Origin: Strigamia acuminata
Lineage: Eukaryota; Arthropoda; Chilopoda; Geophilomorpha; Linotaeniidae
Length of the DNA: 64,000 nt
Assembly (NCBI GenBank): GCA_949358305.1
Contig: OX442316.1
Span: 12,710,001 to 12,774,000, forward strand
Reading direction: 5' to 3'
The translations under genes were made by a program, and so were the position numbers. The notes under the pieces were generated by a model, which did not search any database, was not told the DNA's origin, and saw only the letters and a program-made list of their open reading frames with translations. Of the stretch, positions 39,511 to 50,300 are shown in pieces; the stretch's first letter is position 1; every line of letters begins with the position of its first letter.

Positions 39511-39856
39511 TTGTATACAAATCGAGAAAAATAAAAACAAAATTTATGATTAAAAAATGTAATAATATTTTTACAAGAAACTTCCTTGAAATTGTCCTTG
39601 AAATTGTCCGTAAAATCATCATCGGAAGAAATTATACATGCGCACCTCGCTGCGCGGTATCTGCGCATGCGCATTTACGATTTAGCGCGAACTTCAAATT
39701 AATCCCGGAATCGAGCCCGGAATTCATCATTGTTCGCAATTGTGATTGCATTTGATTGCGTGCTATTTTACCTCGTATTTTACCACATTTCACTAAGAGT
39801 TAAAATTAAAATTAAAAAACATTCCCACTTCACTAAATTTATTTGAAAAAAATCAT

Positions 39857-40078
39857 ATGAATCTTTCTGAATCCCATCCGAATCCCGCCGAATCCCACCG
39901 AATCCCGCCGAATCCCACCGAATCCCATCCGAATCTCCCCGAATCTCATTCGAATCCCCCCCGAATCCCCCGAATCTATCCGAATCCCCCCGAATCCCAG
40001 CCGAATCCCCCGAATCTTTCCGAATCTTTCCGAATCCCATCCGAATCTTTCGAATCCCAAAGAAGATTCGAATCTCTG
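39857..40078 (+). repeat. CGAATC minisatellite, right subterminal array
   Basis: About twenty copies of CCGAATC followed by CCAC, CCGC, CCATC, TCC or TTTC. Open frames on both strands here are repeat artefacts. Confidence 0.85.
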
Positions 40079-41689
40079 ACAAGCAGATTCTGATTGTCGC
40101 ACCCCTCGAGGAAACCTCAACTTTTTTGCAGCATCCTTATAACAAATAATGACACGTTATAGTTGATTGATTTCTACAAAACTTATGGGAAATTACTGTA
40201 ATTTAGAGAAATTTTTTTTCCTCGAAACATTTACCTTTTGGGGATATTATTTATTGCATTTTGCAGTGTCCTACAGTCTATAGAAAACAATCAACATCCA
40301 AATTGTTGTGATTATACCCGTAAAGTCCCCTCTATTGAGTTGAATTCAATACTACAAACCTTGCATAAGTAATACCAATTTCACAATGAAAGAAAAGGAA
40401 GTGCACCTGTACATCAACTCCCAAGACACAATTCAAGCCACATTTATCCAATTTCACCAGAAAAAAAACTTTTTTTTCTCACAAAAAATTGCATAAATAA
40501 TTGTTTTTAATTTTTTCCTAAAGTGTGGTAATTCAAATTGGCCACGCGCCCGAGTGATTGAGTTGCACAGTTGAAGACTTCTGTTTACGTAGCTGTTTGA
40601 AAAGCCACTTGTTCCTCTCCGGAAACGCTCGCATATTTATCAGGATTATTATCGGAATAGAGCGCGAGGACTGCACGCGGGGTGACCACGGGGCAAGCAC
40701 CAACAGCCAACCCCTTGTATTATTCCTCGACCGCACTCCACAGCACAAATAAAGATTCTATACACAATTTTTTCCTCACTTAAATATGCAATAGTTCCGA
40801 TCCTTCTTTTCTAATCCATAATAGATGCGTTTGTTTGTTATTTAAAGCTCGAAATGTAAACATTGATCAGTGTTACGAACTCAAAGTGTGAAATGAATCG
40901 TTTAGATAAAGTTATGGCGTATTTTTAGACTTCATGAGATGAAAATAGATAAGGTTAGGATTTAAGAATGAAATTAATTTGTGGGAATTCAATGTGGGTA
41001 CGAGGCAGATTTTAGCGAGACACGTTCGTGTAGATCTCGGTGTCCCGCATCAGGAAAAAAATGAAATTAATTTGGGACGCCATTATTCACCGAGATATCT
41101 GCGGTCAAACATCGCAAATTAACATTGATGATATGCTGCCATTGTATAATGGTGAGAAGCTGAGGTTGGACTATTTCGGTTTACTCTTGTTCTTCCTTGT
41201 GGACCTAGTTATTCAGTGTTTTGGAAATTGTTTCAATGTAAATGGATGCAAATTGGGGATCTCGAGATTAGGATTTCTTGCTAGGTTTACTGGTTTAATT
41301 ATTTTTACTACTGTTTTTTCCTTGTACTGTAATTATTTTGGCCCATTAAGTCAGATGTTGTCTCGCAGAGAAGCCCTTTGATGTCATAAATTTAATTTAG
41401 CCCCTTTTTTGTGTTATCTCATCTTTACACTTAAGTGACAATAAACATTACAATCGTCTCGTATCCGTAAGATTTTTCTTGTTTTTGATGGCGACATAAT
41501 GGAAAAGGAGACGGCTTGACTATTTTGATTCTTATCTCTGTATATACTATTTCCTTGTTTAAAAAATATAATGACATACCTTTCAACTGCTGTTGTTTAT
41601 TGCTCGATGATTTCTTCTGTTTAGCGAAGAAAAAAGCGAAAGAATTTTGCCTTAACCAACGCCGACATCGCCGCCATTGCCAAGCCGAA

Positions 41690-41910
41690 GCGCAATAGCG
41701 GAAGTAAATTCGCAGATATTATCATTACATATTATTCTTTGTTTTACCTTGGAGAACAAGTAATAATTAACAATTAATAGTTATAATAATCCTGTCATAC
41801 TTTTAAACAATTTCAACGTCAATGATAACAGTGTTTAAAATACCGGAAGTTTATTTCACAACGACGTGTGCTCGTGGTGAATGCCGGTCGTAAATATGGC
41901 GACCAAAACA
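41690..41910 (+). promoter_or_regulatory. Promoter-like segment with two ETS-type and two GCCAT motifs
   Basis: CGGAAGT at 41699, CCGGAAGT at 41843, GCCAT at 41673 and ATGGC at 41896, in locally raised GC, resemble compact housekeeping promoters. The last motif overlaps an ATG that opens 34 codons (MATKTTRTKENYSKK...) ending at TAA 41998-42000. No downstream gene is demonstrated. Confidence 0.2.
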
Positions 41911-42185
41911 ACAAGAACAAAGGAAAATTATTCGAAAAAAATCACATACTCGTTTGTTACCACAATTATAATTTATTTTCACGGTTTCTTTTTCTTGTAA
42001 AGTTGTCCTTTTGATTTACTACATTCATCGCAACACAGCAATTTATTTTAAACAACCAAATAAAAATAAAAAAAATAAAAATAAATTTCCTAGCCACAAC
42101 TCATTGAAAAACTCACACCCAAAACTTTCAACAATTCTTTGCACGATGGCTGCTTATGCATTCATCATTTCTGAATGTTTTCTGC

Positions 42186-42540
42186 CGTCATCTTTCAGCT
42201 GCTCCTTCTCCTCCAGTCGTTTGAGAGAAGGATGGATGTGAGTCCATCATGGGCCTCTGGCATCTGTCCTCATCATATTCCAAGTTTCTCTTATCGGGGC
42301 CAGGCATCGTGCTCTTTGGCCGAGTGTGCATTAGCTGGACGTGAGCTAGAAGTAAACGTCGTCGTTGACCCCCGGGCGACTGATCCGCCCGTTGAGGGTA
42401 CATTCCTCCCATTTCCTTAAAAGGGTTTTCAAGTTGTTCCTTTCGTTGTCCAGCAATGCCATTGCTCTTGTTTCCGCATCAAAGTAAAAGACGCAACAAA
42501 TACAACACCGAATCAATTTCAAACCACCCATGTACAGCAT
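42186..42540. other. GC island open on both strands; possible exon
   Basis: The minus strand is open without stop over about 90 codons and ends with a TGA near 42186. The plus strand is open from an acceptor-like TCATCTTTCAG (ending 42198) to TAA at 42418-42420. Both readings cannot be real. There is no domain similarity I recognise and no confident donor. Confidence 0.15.
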
Positions 42541-43742
42541 GTATGTTAATTATTTAATAGGGTGACCCTCAAGTGATGTTATGGTATATAGTTAGCAGCT
42601 GTTGCAGCGTGGAGACATTTGTAAACGATATAAAGTGGAAAATTTGCATCTGTAAAGTTAGGTGAGAACGGATGCAAGACCCCAACCATTGTCTATAAGA
42701 GGGTTTTCTATTGTGGTTGGATGACCCAATCTTATTTCCCGGATCTACGGGGACAAATGAGTTTATGGTCATTGGCCTTTACTGAGTGGGCTGGACATGA
42801 GCATAAGTCACTACGGCCTGATAACTCTGATGGCTAACTGCACAAGGGCCAATCGTGTTGCTTGTAATGCATTGGAATACAACATTTATAATTTAATTCA
42901 ATTTTTTTAAATAAAGATATTTTGTAATGGTAAAAAAATTTTAAAAAAAATTAAATTTGTGTTTAAGTGATAAATGACTGTAATCGAGACTGAAAACGTT
43001 GTTTTTACTTGTTTTGTATACATATGGTGAATGTTGAAAATCTACTTAATTACACACCATAATGACGTGCTGAGGGGCCTTTCCGCCCTTTTCTCGTCTC
43101 AACATCTTCATCTAGCCGCTGTTTATTATTTACATTTTTAACCAAACCGAAGCAACTTTATTTATTACTTCACGAATAAATAAACGGGCAAATAAAATAT
43201 AAAAATGAATTAAAAACAGTGCGGTATGGCCACGCATTTATTTTTTTTTTAAAAAAAATACTAATAGTGAAGCAAAGCAAAGCAAATCATCCGAACGACA
43301 CGCAACATCACACTCAACTGCACGAATTATCTTTTTTCTCCCTTAACTCATAATTTGGTAGGAGGGAAAGAACACGGGAAGTTTTGAGTTTATAACTGGT
43401 AATTTTTTTTGTACAACTTTTTTTTTTTAAAAATCGCCCTTTGTGGTAAAACGATTGTTGACAACATATTAAATCCGATAAACTTATTACCGTATTAAAT
43501 AATTTTTATTAAATATTAAAAAAAAAAAAGATGAAATAAAAGTCATAAAAACTCCCACCAGATGGCTTTGTGTAAACAAACGTCATTTTAATTGCTATTT
43601 ATGAGTATTAGTATGCAATACAGGAAATATTTAAGGAAAAGGAACTCATTTAAGCCGTTCAGGTGCAGTTGCAACGTTTGTAGCCCCTGGGGTGGATTGT
43701 GTCATTTTTCATGGCAAAGATGAGAAGGGAAAAGCGTAGGGA

Positions 43743-43890
43743 GGGGAAAAGAACCAATCATGTTGCCAGCTTCCTGCACAGGTGAATACCCCTGTTGGCA
43801 CGGAGAAGAGGTGCCCGAGTCTTCCTCTAACGTGACACCTTCGCAGGAAGGTGGCTGATAGATGACATCCTGTGACTGACCACCAACTCG
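43743..43890. repeat. Duplicated segment, copy 1
   Basis: It is nearly identical to 44108-44264 over about 130 bases (five substitutions), in direct orientation about 365 bp apart, just beyond the 3' end of gene B. Both copies include GCACAGGTGAATACC. Confidence 0.85.
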
Positions 43891-44107
43891 AATGAGCAAA
43901 ATAAAATTAAATAAAACCGTAAACTTTAAATTAATTTCATAAATTTTATATGCAGTATTCAGTATTTCGGCACTAATCATTATGTAGTCTAATTGGTTTA
44001 TTATTATTATTGTTATTACCCAACATTATGTTTGCGATTATAATTTTAGAAATGAAAAATGTTGATATTTTCTTGATTTAACCATTTTGCTACCTGGGTA
44101 CACAGAT

Positions 44108-44264
44108 TGGGAAAAGAACCAATCATGTTGCCGGCTTCCTGCACAGGTGAATACCCCTGTTGGCACGGAGAAGAGGTGCCCGAGTCTTCCTCTAACATGA
44201 CACCTTCGCAGGAAGGTGGGTGATGGATGACATCCTGCGACGCAACGTTCGCGACCACCGACTC
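44108..44264. repeat. Duplicated segment, copy 2
   Basis: See copy 1 at 43743-43890. Similarity fades beyond GACCACC, where this copy carries about nine extra bases. Two minus-strand frames stay open in both copies. Confidence 0.85.
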
Positions 44265-44277
44265 TTTTCACGCTTAC

Positions 44278-44407
44278 CTCGCATCTGCTGCGCGGCATTT
44301 TGAGTTACGACTTTCGACTTCCTTCTACAATAGCTCCGGCAATTGAACATCGGGAGCGGCACCTGCCGCATATCAACCACACCCTCAGGAAAAGATGCAC
44401 CGACAAT
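44278..44407 (-). CDS. Candidate orphan exon downstream of gene B
   Basis: On the minus strand an acceptor-like TTACTGATTAG precedes 44407. An open frame of 43 codons (including VVDMRQVPLPMFNC) runs to a strong donor GAG/GTAAGC at 44277, phase 1. It could be an alternative 3' exon of gene B, an exon of another transcript, or chance. The next acceptor-like CAG at 44235 would leave only a 43-base intron. Confidence 0.2.
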
Positions 44408-44538
44408 CTAATCAGTAACTAATTTAATGTAATTTCATTGATATACATTATACAATAAATAAAAATAAAAATCGCTTTTTTCCAGTCATTATTCATATTT
44501 TTTTTTCATTTCATTTTTTTTTTAAATATATACACAAT

Positions 44539-44544
44539 TTTATT
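44539..44544 (-). terminator. Gene B poly(A) signal AATAAA
   Basis: The plus-strand TTTATT reads AATAAA on the minus strand, about 118 bases after the gene B stop, and is followed by T- and A-rich DNA. It would give a short 3' UTR. Confidence 0.45.
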
Positions 44545-44661
44545 TGTTTTTTGTTTAAAAAAAAAACATCTTTCCAAACTTAAAGTTAACAGTTAAAGTC
44601 GACTTGACAAAGGAAAGAAAAAAAACTCTTATCTTACACACAATCGGGCACAATTAACAGA

Positions 44662-44989
44662 TCATCCAGTGACATCGATTTCCTCCAAGTTCAAATCATC
44701 CAAAGTGGTTCCATCAGCTTGCAAAGTGTGCGTGAGTACGTGTCTTCTCAGATCGCAGTTCCTCCGAAACACCTTCCCGCACGAGGGGCAGTTGTAAGGT
44801 TTGATGTCGGTGTGTGTGAGCAGATGCGTTTTGAGGTTGCTGCGCTGGTTGAAGCTTCTTCCGCACGTGGGGCATTTATGAGGTGAATCTTCCATGTGCA
44901 GAATTTTGTGCACGGCCAAAGTGCGTGATTGACAGAACCCTTTGCCGCACTCGCTGCACTTGAACGGTTTTTCTTTCGAATGAATGTAC
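44662..44989 (-). CDS. Gene B coding exon 3
   Basis: The acceptor is TCTTGTTAG; the first base completes the split arginine codon and [11 protein letters not shown] follows. It encodes fingers 3-5 and the tail ending in TGA (44662-44664). The upstream intron is only 71 bp (44990-45060), against 1041 bp at the same position in gene A. Confidence 0.94.
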
Positions 44990-47376
44990 CTAACAAGAAA
45001 CAAACAACAAGCGACTCATTAACCACCAATTCCGACACACTTTTCACCATCATCTCTCACCTGTGATCTCGAAGATGATCCTGACGCCGAAACGCTTTGC
45101 CGCAAATGTCGCACGTGTACGGTCGTTCGTCGGTGTGCGTGCGCTCGTGGATCAACAAGTTGTACGATTTAGTGAATCGACGTTGACAAAATCGGCAAAT
45201 AAACTCTTTGCGAGGACGCGAAGGACCTCTTTGCCGTAAAAGTCGCGGCTCCAAAGCCGCGCCGGCGCCGAACATGTAAAACGGTGCCATCAACGCAGCG
45301 GGAAACGAGTGGCTAGTGACCATCGCCACGGACGCCTCGACGGAATGGCGGTACTTGTCGTCCTTTTTCGTCGCAGAGTGCGCCAAACGCGAGAAATCAA
45401 ACTTCTCTTTTGTACTTTGTTGCGTGTTGCTCGTCATCGTGGGCGCCGAGCCGTCCGGCGAGAGTTCCACGATTTTCACCGACGAAGGCGTCGAAGGAGT
45501 TAAGTGTCCGTCTTCGGACGAGGACCTCGGAGACGGCAGTGCGGTGGCGAAAGCTCCGTGACGAGGAAACGCGGCCAATGCTGGGAACGGCACCATGGGA
45601 ATCGGAGTGACTGGGAACCGTGCCGCACACAACTGCGCCGTTATCGGGCAAAACGCCGCACTTTGATGGAGAGACAATGGCGACATGAGTTGTTGCGTGT
45701 AGGCGTATGCCAAAGCCGCTCGGGGATCCACGAAGAGTGTTTTGGCAGTGGCGTCGCTGGCACACGACGACGCGACTGGCGGGGATAAAAGAAGTCGTTC
45801 TTTAGGCATTTCTGGAAAAATTTAAATAAATAAACGTTAATTATATTGTGACGTTCTGCGAGCATTTCAGAGTTATGGTGCGAACCTTTAAAAGTCGAGA
45901 GAAATATGGGAATGTGGAGAATTGAGAGGGGTGTGATGGGAGGAGACGCACTAACGCTATAGGAGGGTTTTTTTTAGAGGGTGATGGGTGTGCATTTGGT
46001 CTTTGAGCATAAAGGACTATGACCGTCCGTCCGCGAGCAGCAGGGGACACTGCATGTCTGGTTGGGACATGTAATGAAGAAGGTCAGATTCTAAGATGGC
46101 GCCCTCCTGCTGATTGCCTTCGTATAACGAAATGGTGTTGTTTAGTCGTCTTTTTTTTTGTTTATCGTGTATAATGTGGTTATGAAATGCCGAAATTGTA
46201 CAATGGGATGTTTTTGGTTGGGGTTTGGTTGGTTGTGATTGTAAATTGGAAGGTTGGGTGTTGTTGTTTGTGCGTTTCGACTCCGTTTTAACAAAGTTTT
46301 GGACGGCGAGTTATGTCCAAATGTCAACAGAAAGAATTACAGAGGCAACTTTGTTCAATTCCCCGCGCTAATAAATCGAGAGAACACAAAACGTCGCTGT
46401 AATTACGAATCCAGCGTCGTGTACATTCCGCAATTACAAAGTGTGTAGCTCGGAAAATGTCACTTTATACCTGTAGCATTATGCAAAACCGTGTTGTCCC
46501 GGCACCCCGCTCAGTAGCAACAAGACAACACGTCGCCTTGACAAAATAATGAAAATATTTAAAAATTGCACGATGCATCCACTGTCACATAAAATCAAAA
46601 TATTTCCACCGTGGCCACAGCAGGTATTAAACCTATGGGAGGTCTGTATACCAAACTCACAAACAAATGCAAATTTCAACTAAAAATTAAAAAAAAAAAA
46701 AATTAAATAAATAAAAAAAAATTAAGTGAAACTGACCATCAAAATAATCCGATTTCTTCACCGCACAAAAAAAGCTTTCAAGAGCGCGCAACACTCACGG
46801 AGGGGGAATGCGCTAAAGAGTAGATTTTCCTTAACACATCGTTTTTGCTTCCAAATTGCAATCTAATCTGCCCACTCGCCTCGCGACTGTTTATTGCTCT
46901 GTTTTTCTAGCTTCGAATTCTTCTCCCACTTAATACCCAAACTGAATGTAACTTTTTCAGCCCCAACTCCTAAGCTAAACAAATTCCGAGTGACAGATGC
47001 AACATCTCTTGCCTGCGACGAAAAAAGAAGAATCAGAGAAATAAACATACAAAAGAAAGAATTCTGCTGTCTGCAACATCAAATCAATCAACTACCGAAG
47101 CCTCTGCAGGCGCCGTGAAGGCCCAACGCCCCCACAAACGCTCCCGTGTATACCCATTCGTACTGTCTCGAGACCTATTTAACTTCTAATGTATACAGTA
47201 CATTTTTCCTGCTTGGAAAATCAGCATAAAGTCAAGGAAAAATTTAATTAATTTTAAATTTTAAATCCAAATAATGAATAATGAAAAATCTATTTCTATA
47301 TACACAAAAGGTAGTTGTGCGTGGGGGACATTTTACCTGATGTTGTGTTTTTCCCCGTTGACCAAGCGAGTGACAT
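44662..47376 (-). CDS. Gene B: odd-skipped family (sob/bowl-like) five-zinc-finger transcription factor, three coding exons
   Basis: Predicted join on the minus strand of 47376-47337, 45811-45061 and 44989-44662, encoding 372 residues. It is a nuclear DNA-binding regulator of the odd/sob/bowl/OSR family. What is visible: a Pro/Ala/Ser-rich N-terminal half, an [11 protein letters not shown] motif starting at residue 151, a SHSFP motif also found in gene A, KEFICRFC, and five C2H2 fingers at about 217-239, 245-267, 273-295, 301-323 and 329-351. A short acidic tail ends LEEIDVTG. Finger 2 keeps the usual RRQDHL. Fingers 1 and 4 are identical to gene A at protein level, while the N-terminal half is strongly diverged, so the duplication is old. 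Exons 2 and 3 are secure; exon 1 is a prediction. If it is wrong, translation could begin at the ATG 45807-45809, giving 358 residues. Confidence 0.93.
45061..45811 (-). CDS. Gene B coding exon 2
   Basis: The exon starts after the acceptor CCAG (ending 45812) and ends at CACAG/GTGAGA (donor 45060). It encodes [12 protein letters not shown]..., the Pro/Ser region, the FDF motif, finger 1 and finger 2 through RDHR. The ATG two bases inside the acceptor is a possible alternative start. Confidence 0.93.
45812..47336 (-). other. Gene B intron 1 (predicted, 1525 bp, phase 1)
   Basis: It is bounded by GTAAAA and CCAG. It contains a YY1/Pho-like AAGATGGCGCC element (about 46093-46104) and a G/T-rich strand near 46190-46265. 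No coding exon is recognised inside. If gene B starts at 45809 this region is upstream DNA or a 5'-UTR intron. Confidence 0.4.
47337..47376 (-). CDS. Gene B coding exon 1 (predicted)
   Basis: On the minus strand an ATG at 47376 gives 13 codons ([13 protein letters not shown]) plus one base, then a strong donor CAG/GTAAAA. The acceptor of exon 2 (TTTTTCCAG/AAATG) requires phase 1, which matches, as does the corresponding intron of gene A. An in-frame stop (TGA) lies about 15 codons upstream. Against it, two upstream out-of-frame ATGs (near 47419 and 47434) would act as short upstream ORFs if transcribed. Confidence 0.42.
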
Positions 47377-50300
47377 TTGGGATTTTTCGTGAGCGAAAAA
47401 ATGCCGAACGGTGGCACATCAATACCACGTGAACATTAGGCGAAATATTAAGTGAACAGGGGAAAACAAGATGATGTCTGCCTCTTTCAATTGTTGTTTT
47501 TTTTTATCATTCTAGATCGCATCTGCTATTACGTAGCACCGAGGCTTCAACAATGGCAACCAGATATGGCCTCTGCTCCCACTACCGAGATTATCACAAA
47601 TAGGCGTGAGCCGGCTGGTTTTTAGAAATTTATTTATTTGTATTATGCTTTTGTTTTGTTCGTTTAAAATAAAAACGATACATACTACTAATGAAAAAAT
47701 GCGTTACACAATTTTTAATTAACGGAAAGTTATTTGTTTTTGATGGTTTTTTTTATATTTCGTTTGTTCGGATGAATGAATGAAATATTGTTATAGTTGT
47801 AGGAAGTTTATGAATTTTGATAATTGAAAATTGATACTTTTTATTTTTATTTATTTTTAAATTTTATTTTAGTTCGTATTTATTCAAAAAAGATTTTTCT
47901 TTATAGGGAGTTGATTTTTAACGGAAAAACTCCATTGTAATTGTCCGCAACAACGCGAAAATGGATTCATCGTTTAAATCGGCCATCGCACAGGGAAAAA
48001 AGGTCTGAAAAAGAAGGGCAGACCGCGCCTCAGCAGCTGTACAATCCCCGTTCAGGGCCTCACCTTGTTCTGCCACCTGCAGGAAAATTGTGGTAACATC
48101 AAAGGTAAACACGCAAACCACAACGTAGTGCAGTAAAAGTTATTTTTTTCAAAAAAAATTTAAATTAAATATAATTTTCCCTTAAAAAAAAAAAAAAAAC
48201 AAACCTCATTTTTCACCACAAAATTCTAACATTAATTCAAAGTAAAACTCCAAACGTAATTTGATAGGAAATAAACCCACTTTGTTGATTAGAATTTCAA
48301 AATGAATAATTACTTTGAGCTTTAAATCAGATTGAATTTCAATACTGATAAAATCAATATTGCTCTCCCTATCTCAAAAAAAAATAAAAAAAGGTTGCTT
48401 GTCTCTGTAAACGAGCTCAACTCAAACAACTCTTATGTAATATCTTTTATTGCACAACAAAAAAAAGTAGCTCATTCAAACGGTTCAACCCGTTCTTTTG
48501 CCTATTCTTACTTAAGAATAAAAGGGAATTGGTTAGGTGAGGTACAGCACTCAGACTAAAACCCTTTATTGCTGCAATAAACACACTAAGGAGTACACGC
48601 TGCTATTGTATCAATTCAGATAAAACTAGGCTGAAAAAGGGTAAAAAAAAAATAGGGATGGACCACTTAAGCTCGAACGTTTTGTTTAGTTTTTTTTTTT
48701 TGTGTTTGTTTACTCAACAGTAAAAGGGAAAGTAAAATTCCTCCTCTTGTGTGTAAAAACCTCAATCTCCTCCTGCGCATCAGTTTGAAATGGAAACACA
48801 AAACTGTTTATTCGTTTTATTTTTTGTTTGAATTTAAAATAAATTTTTTTTTTCATAAACATGAAATTATGACAAGGAAAAAGGAAGGAAAAGACACATG
48901 TAAATTGCTGTGAAAAGTCTCTCTAGTTGCGAAATTTCCAAAGCAAAATAAATAAATAAATAAAAACAACATCCGAAAACTAACTTATCCCGACCAAAAA
49001 ATTAACAAAAAGAAAAGTGTGGCAGGTGGAATCTGTCACCTAGGCAATTAGTGATGACGTAGTCATGTGCGGGGGCGTCGGGACTTCTTCCTTATCGCTT
49101 TGCTAGGCACTATAATTAACGACAAACAGGAAAAAGTCGAGCTCCCATTCATCAGAACCCATTTTCCACAGAAACACACAGGGAAATTATCACGAACGAT
49201 GTCATAAAAACCTTTTTTCTTCGCATCGTTGTAAAAACACTCGCGTGCAATTCAAAAACAACCAAGAAAAACAAAAACAAATCACAAAAACAAATTTTCG
49301 CCCCCCCCCCACCACAAAAAATTTAAATTTATTAAAAAATAGGCTTATTTAGCATATAATTTATATAACCCAATACATCACTTCATGCACTCCAGTCCCT
49401 CCGATTTTTGACAGCTCGGTCATTTCTCTCGGATCCAATCAGCCATAAATCTTTAGGAGTTGCTGCCCATCAACATTTAATGGCAGGCCAAGCTTTAACT
49501 GCACCTTGTCATTAATATTAATTGATGATATCGACGTAATAGAGGGGACTCACCAGCACAGAGCACCTCCCATCATTCCCTAATTAATGTTTTGCAAAAA
49601 TCTCCCTCAGTAAAACGCGATTAAACCAAATGCCAAGAAGACTCGAGCCAGATTCTCCCGGTTTGTGTATCGGCCTAAATCGCTTGATTTAAATGATGGA
49701 AGGCAACTCAAATAACCTCCTCGTTTGACTACGCTTGTAAAACCATCAGCCGCCTCTGTAGATGACACAGTTCCACAGGTAAAACTCGGTGCCAGACCGT
49801 GGGAAATAGGAAAGAATCTTTTAATGATAAGGTCGATCAAGGGAAAAGGCTTCCAGGCTACTTAAAACAACTCGGTGCCCTGCTTGGTTACTTTTTCTAC
49901 CTCTCTTGTTTCTCACACGTGCAATTAATAGTCACACACGTCACGTGATTTTTTTAAAAAAAATATTTTTTTTTTAATTATACAATTTTACCACACGCCA
50001 TTGGTCACAGATTTTGGCGTGATTAATAGCGAAATTTTAAGATTTCACCTTTAGTCACCATTTTCAGCATCTTACGCCGTTGGAACATTCGCAAGTCAAC
50101 ACTTCTCAGAGTTAGGAATCATGACCACCTTAAACTGAAAATGCAACGATAAAGTGCTGTACGTCGGTACGAAAAGGGAATTCCACCCTTACGACACTTC
50201 GAACGGTATATTTACATATCCGGTCGAACATTTACCCGAGGATCCGCCCATGCCACACACAAGGTGTTTCTCACCTGTGAGTAAAGCACCTGTTTTATTT

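Larger units (their letters stand above)
39370..40108. mobile_element. Complete non-autonomous hAT-like transposon, 739 bp
   Basis: The terminal inverted repeats are CGAGGGGGGCGACATTC on the left and, reverse-complemented, CGAGGGGTGCGACAATC on the right, 15 of 17 identical. Both are flanked by the same 8-mer AGGAAACC (39362-39369 and 40109-40116), which is a target-site duplication of the length made by hAT and P elements. Two subterminal minisatellites of CGAATCC-based units occupy about 39400-39510 and 39857-40078. The middle (39511-39856) is unique and non-coding. Confidence 0.85.
17136..44530. other. 28-kb intergenic space between the convergent 3' ends of genes A and B
   Basis: No supported gene. 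It is a mosaic of mixed-sequence islands and A/T tracts like the flanks. Recognised contents: MITE copies at 23076 and 31606, an inverted-repeat element at 27243-27467, a pogo-like MITE at 29124-29292, tandem arrays at 31488-31607, 33466-33584 and 33660-33840, and a GGGCCCC-rich fragment at 36105-36245. There is also a hAT-like element at 39370-40108, promoter-like words at 41690-41910, an open GC island at 42190-42540, and a duplicated segment near 43.7-44.3 kb. Islands without assignable content are roughly 17500-18360, 18550-18800, 18900-19560, 20150-20420, 21040-22400, 28130-28960 and 34000-34990. Confidence 0.6.

Noticed and set aside
39780-40120. Glycine/aspartate-rich and proline/serine-rich ORFs
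   Set aside because: They translate a CGAATC minisatellite within a transposon in several frames.
41028-41042. 15-base match to the Illumina P5 adapter (reverse complement)
   Set aside because: The match stops after 15 bases and the flanks on both sides do not continue as adapter, so a chance match is more likely than a library artefact.
41040-41381. 113-codon hydrophobic plus-strand ORF
   Set aside because: GTG start, low-complexity hydrophobic composition typical of T-rich DNA, no homologue recognised; kept out of the gene list.
41866-41888. Partial resemblance to miR-124 (GTGGTGAATGCC)
   Set aside because: The seed region does not match and no hairpin arm was found nearby.
45807-45809. 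ATG just inside the exon 2 acceptor as the sole start of gene B
   Set aside because: Possible but not preferred, because a phase-matched upstream exon exists and gene A clearly needs an upstream start; kept as the alternative.
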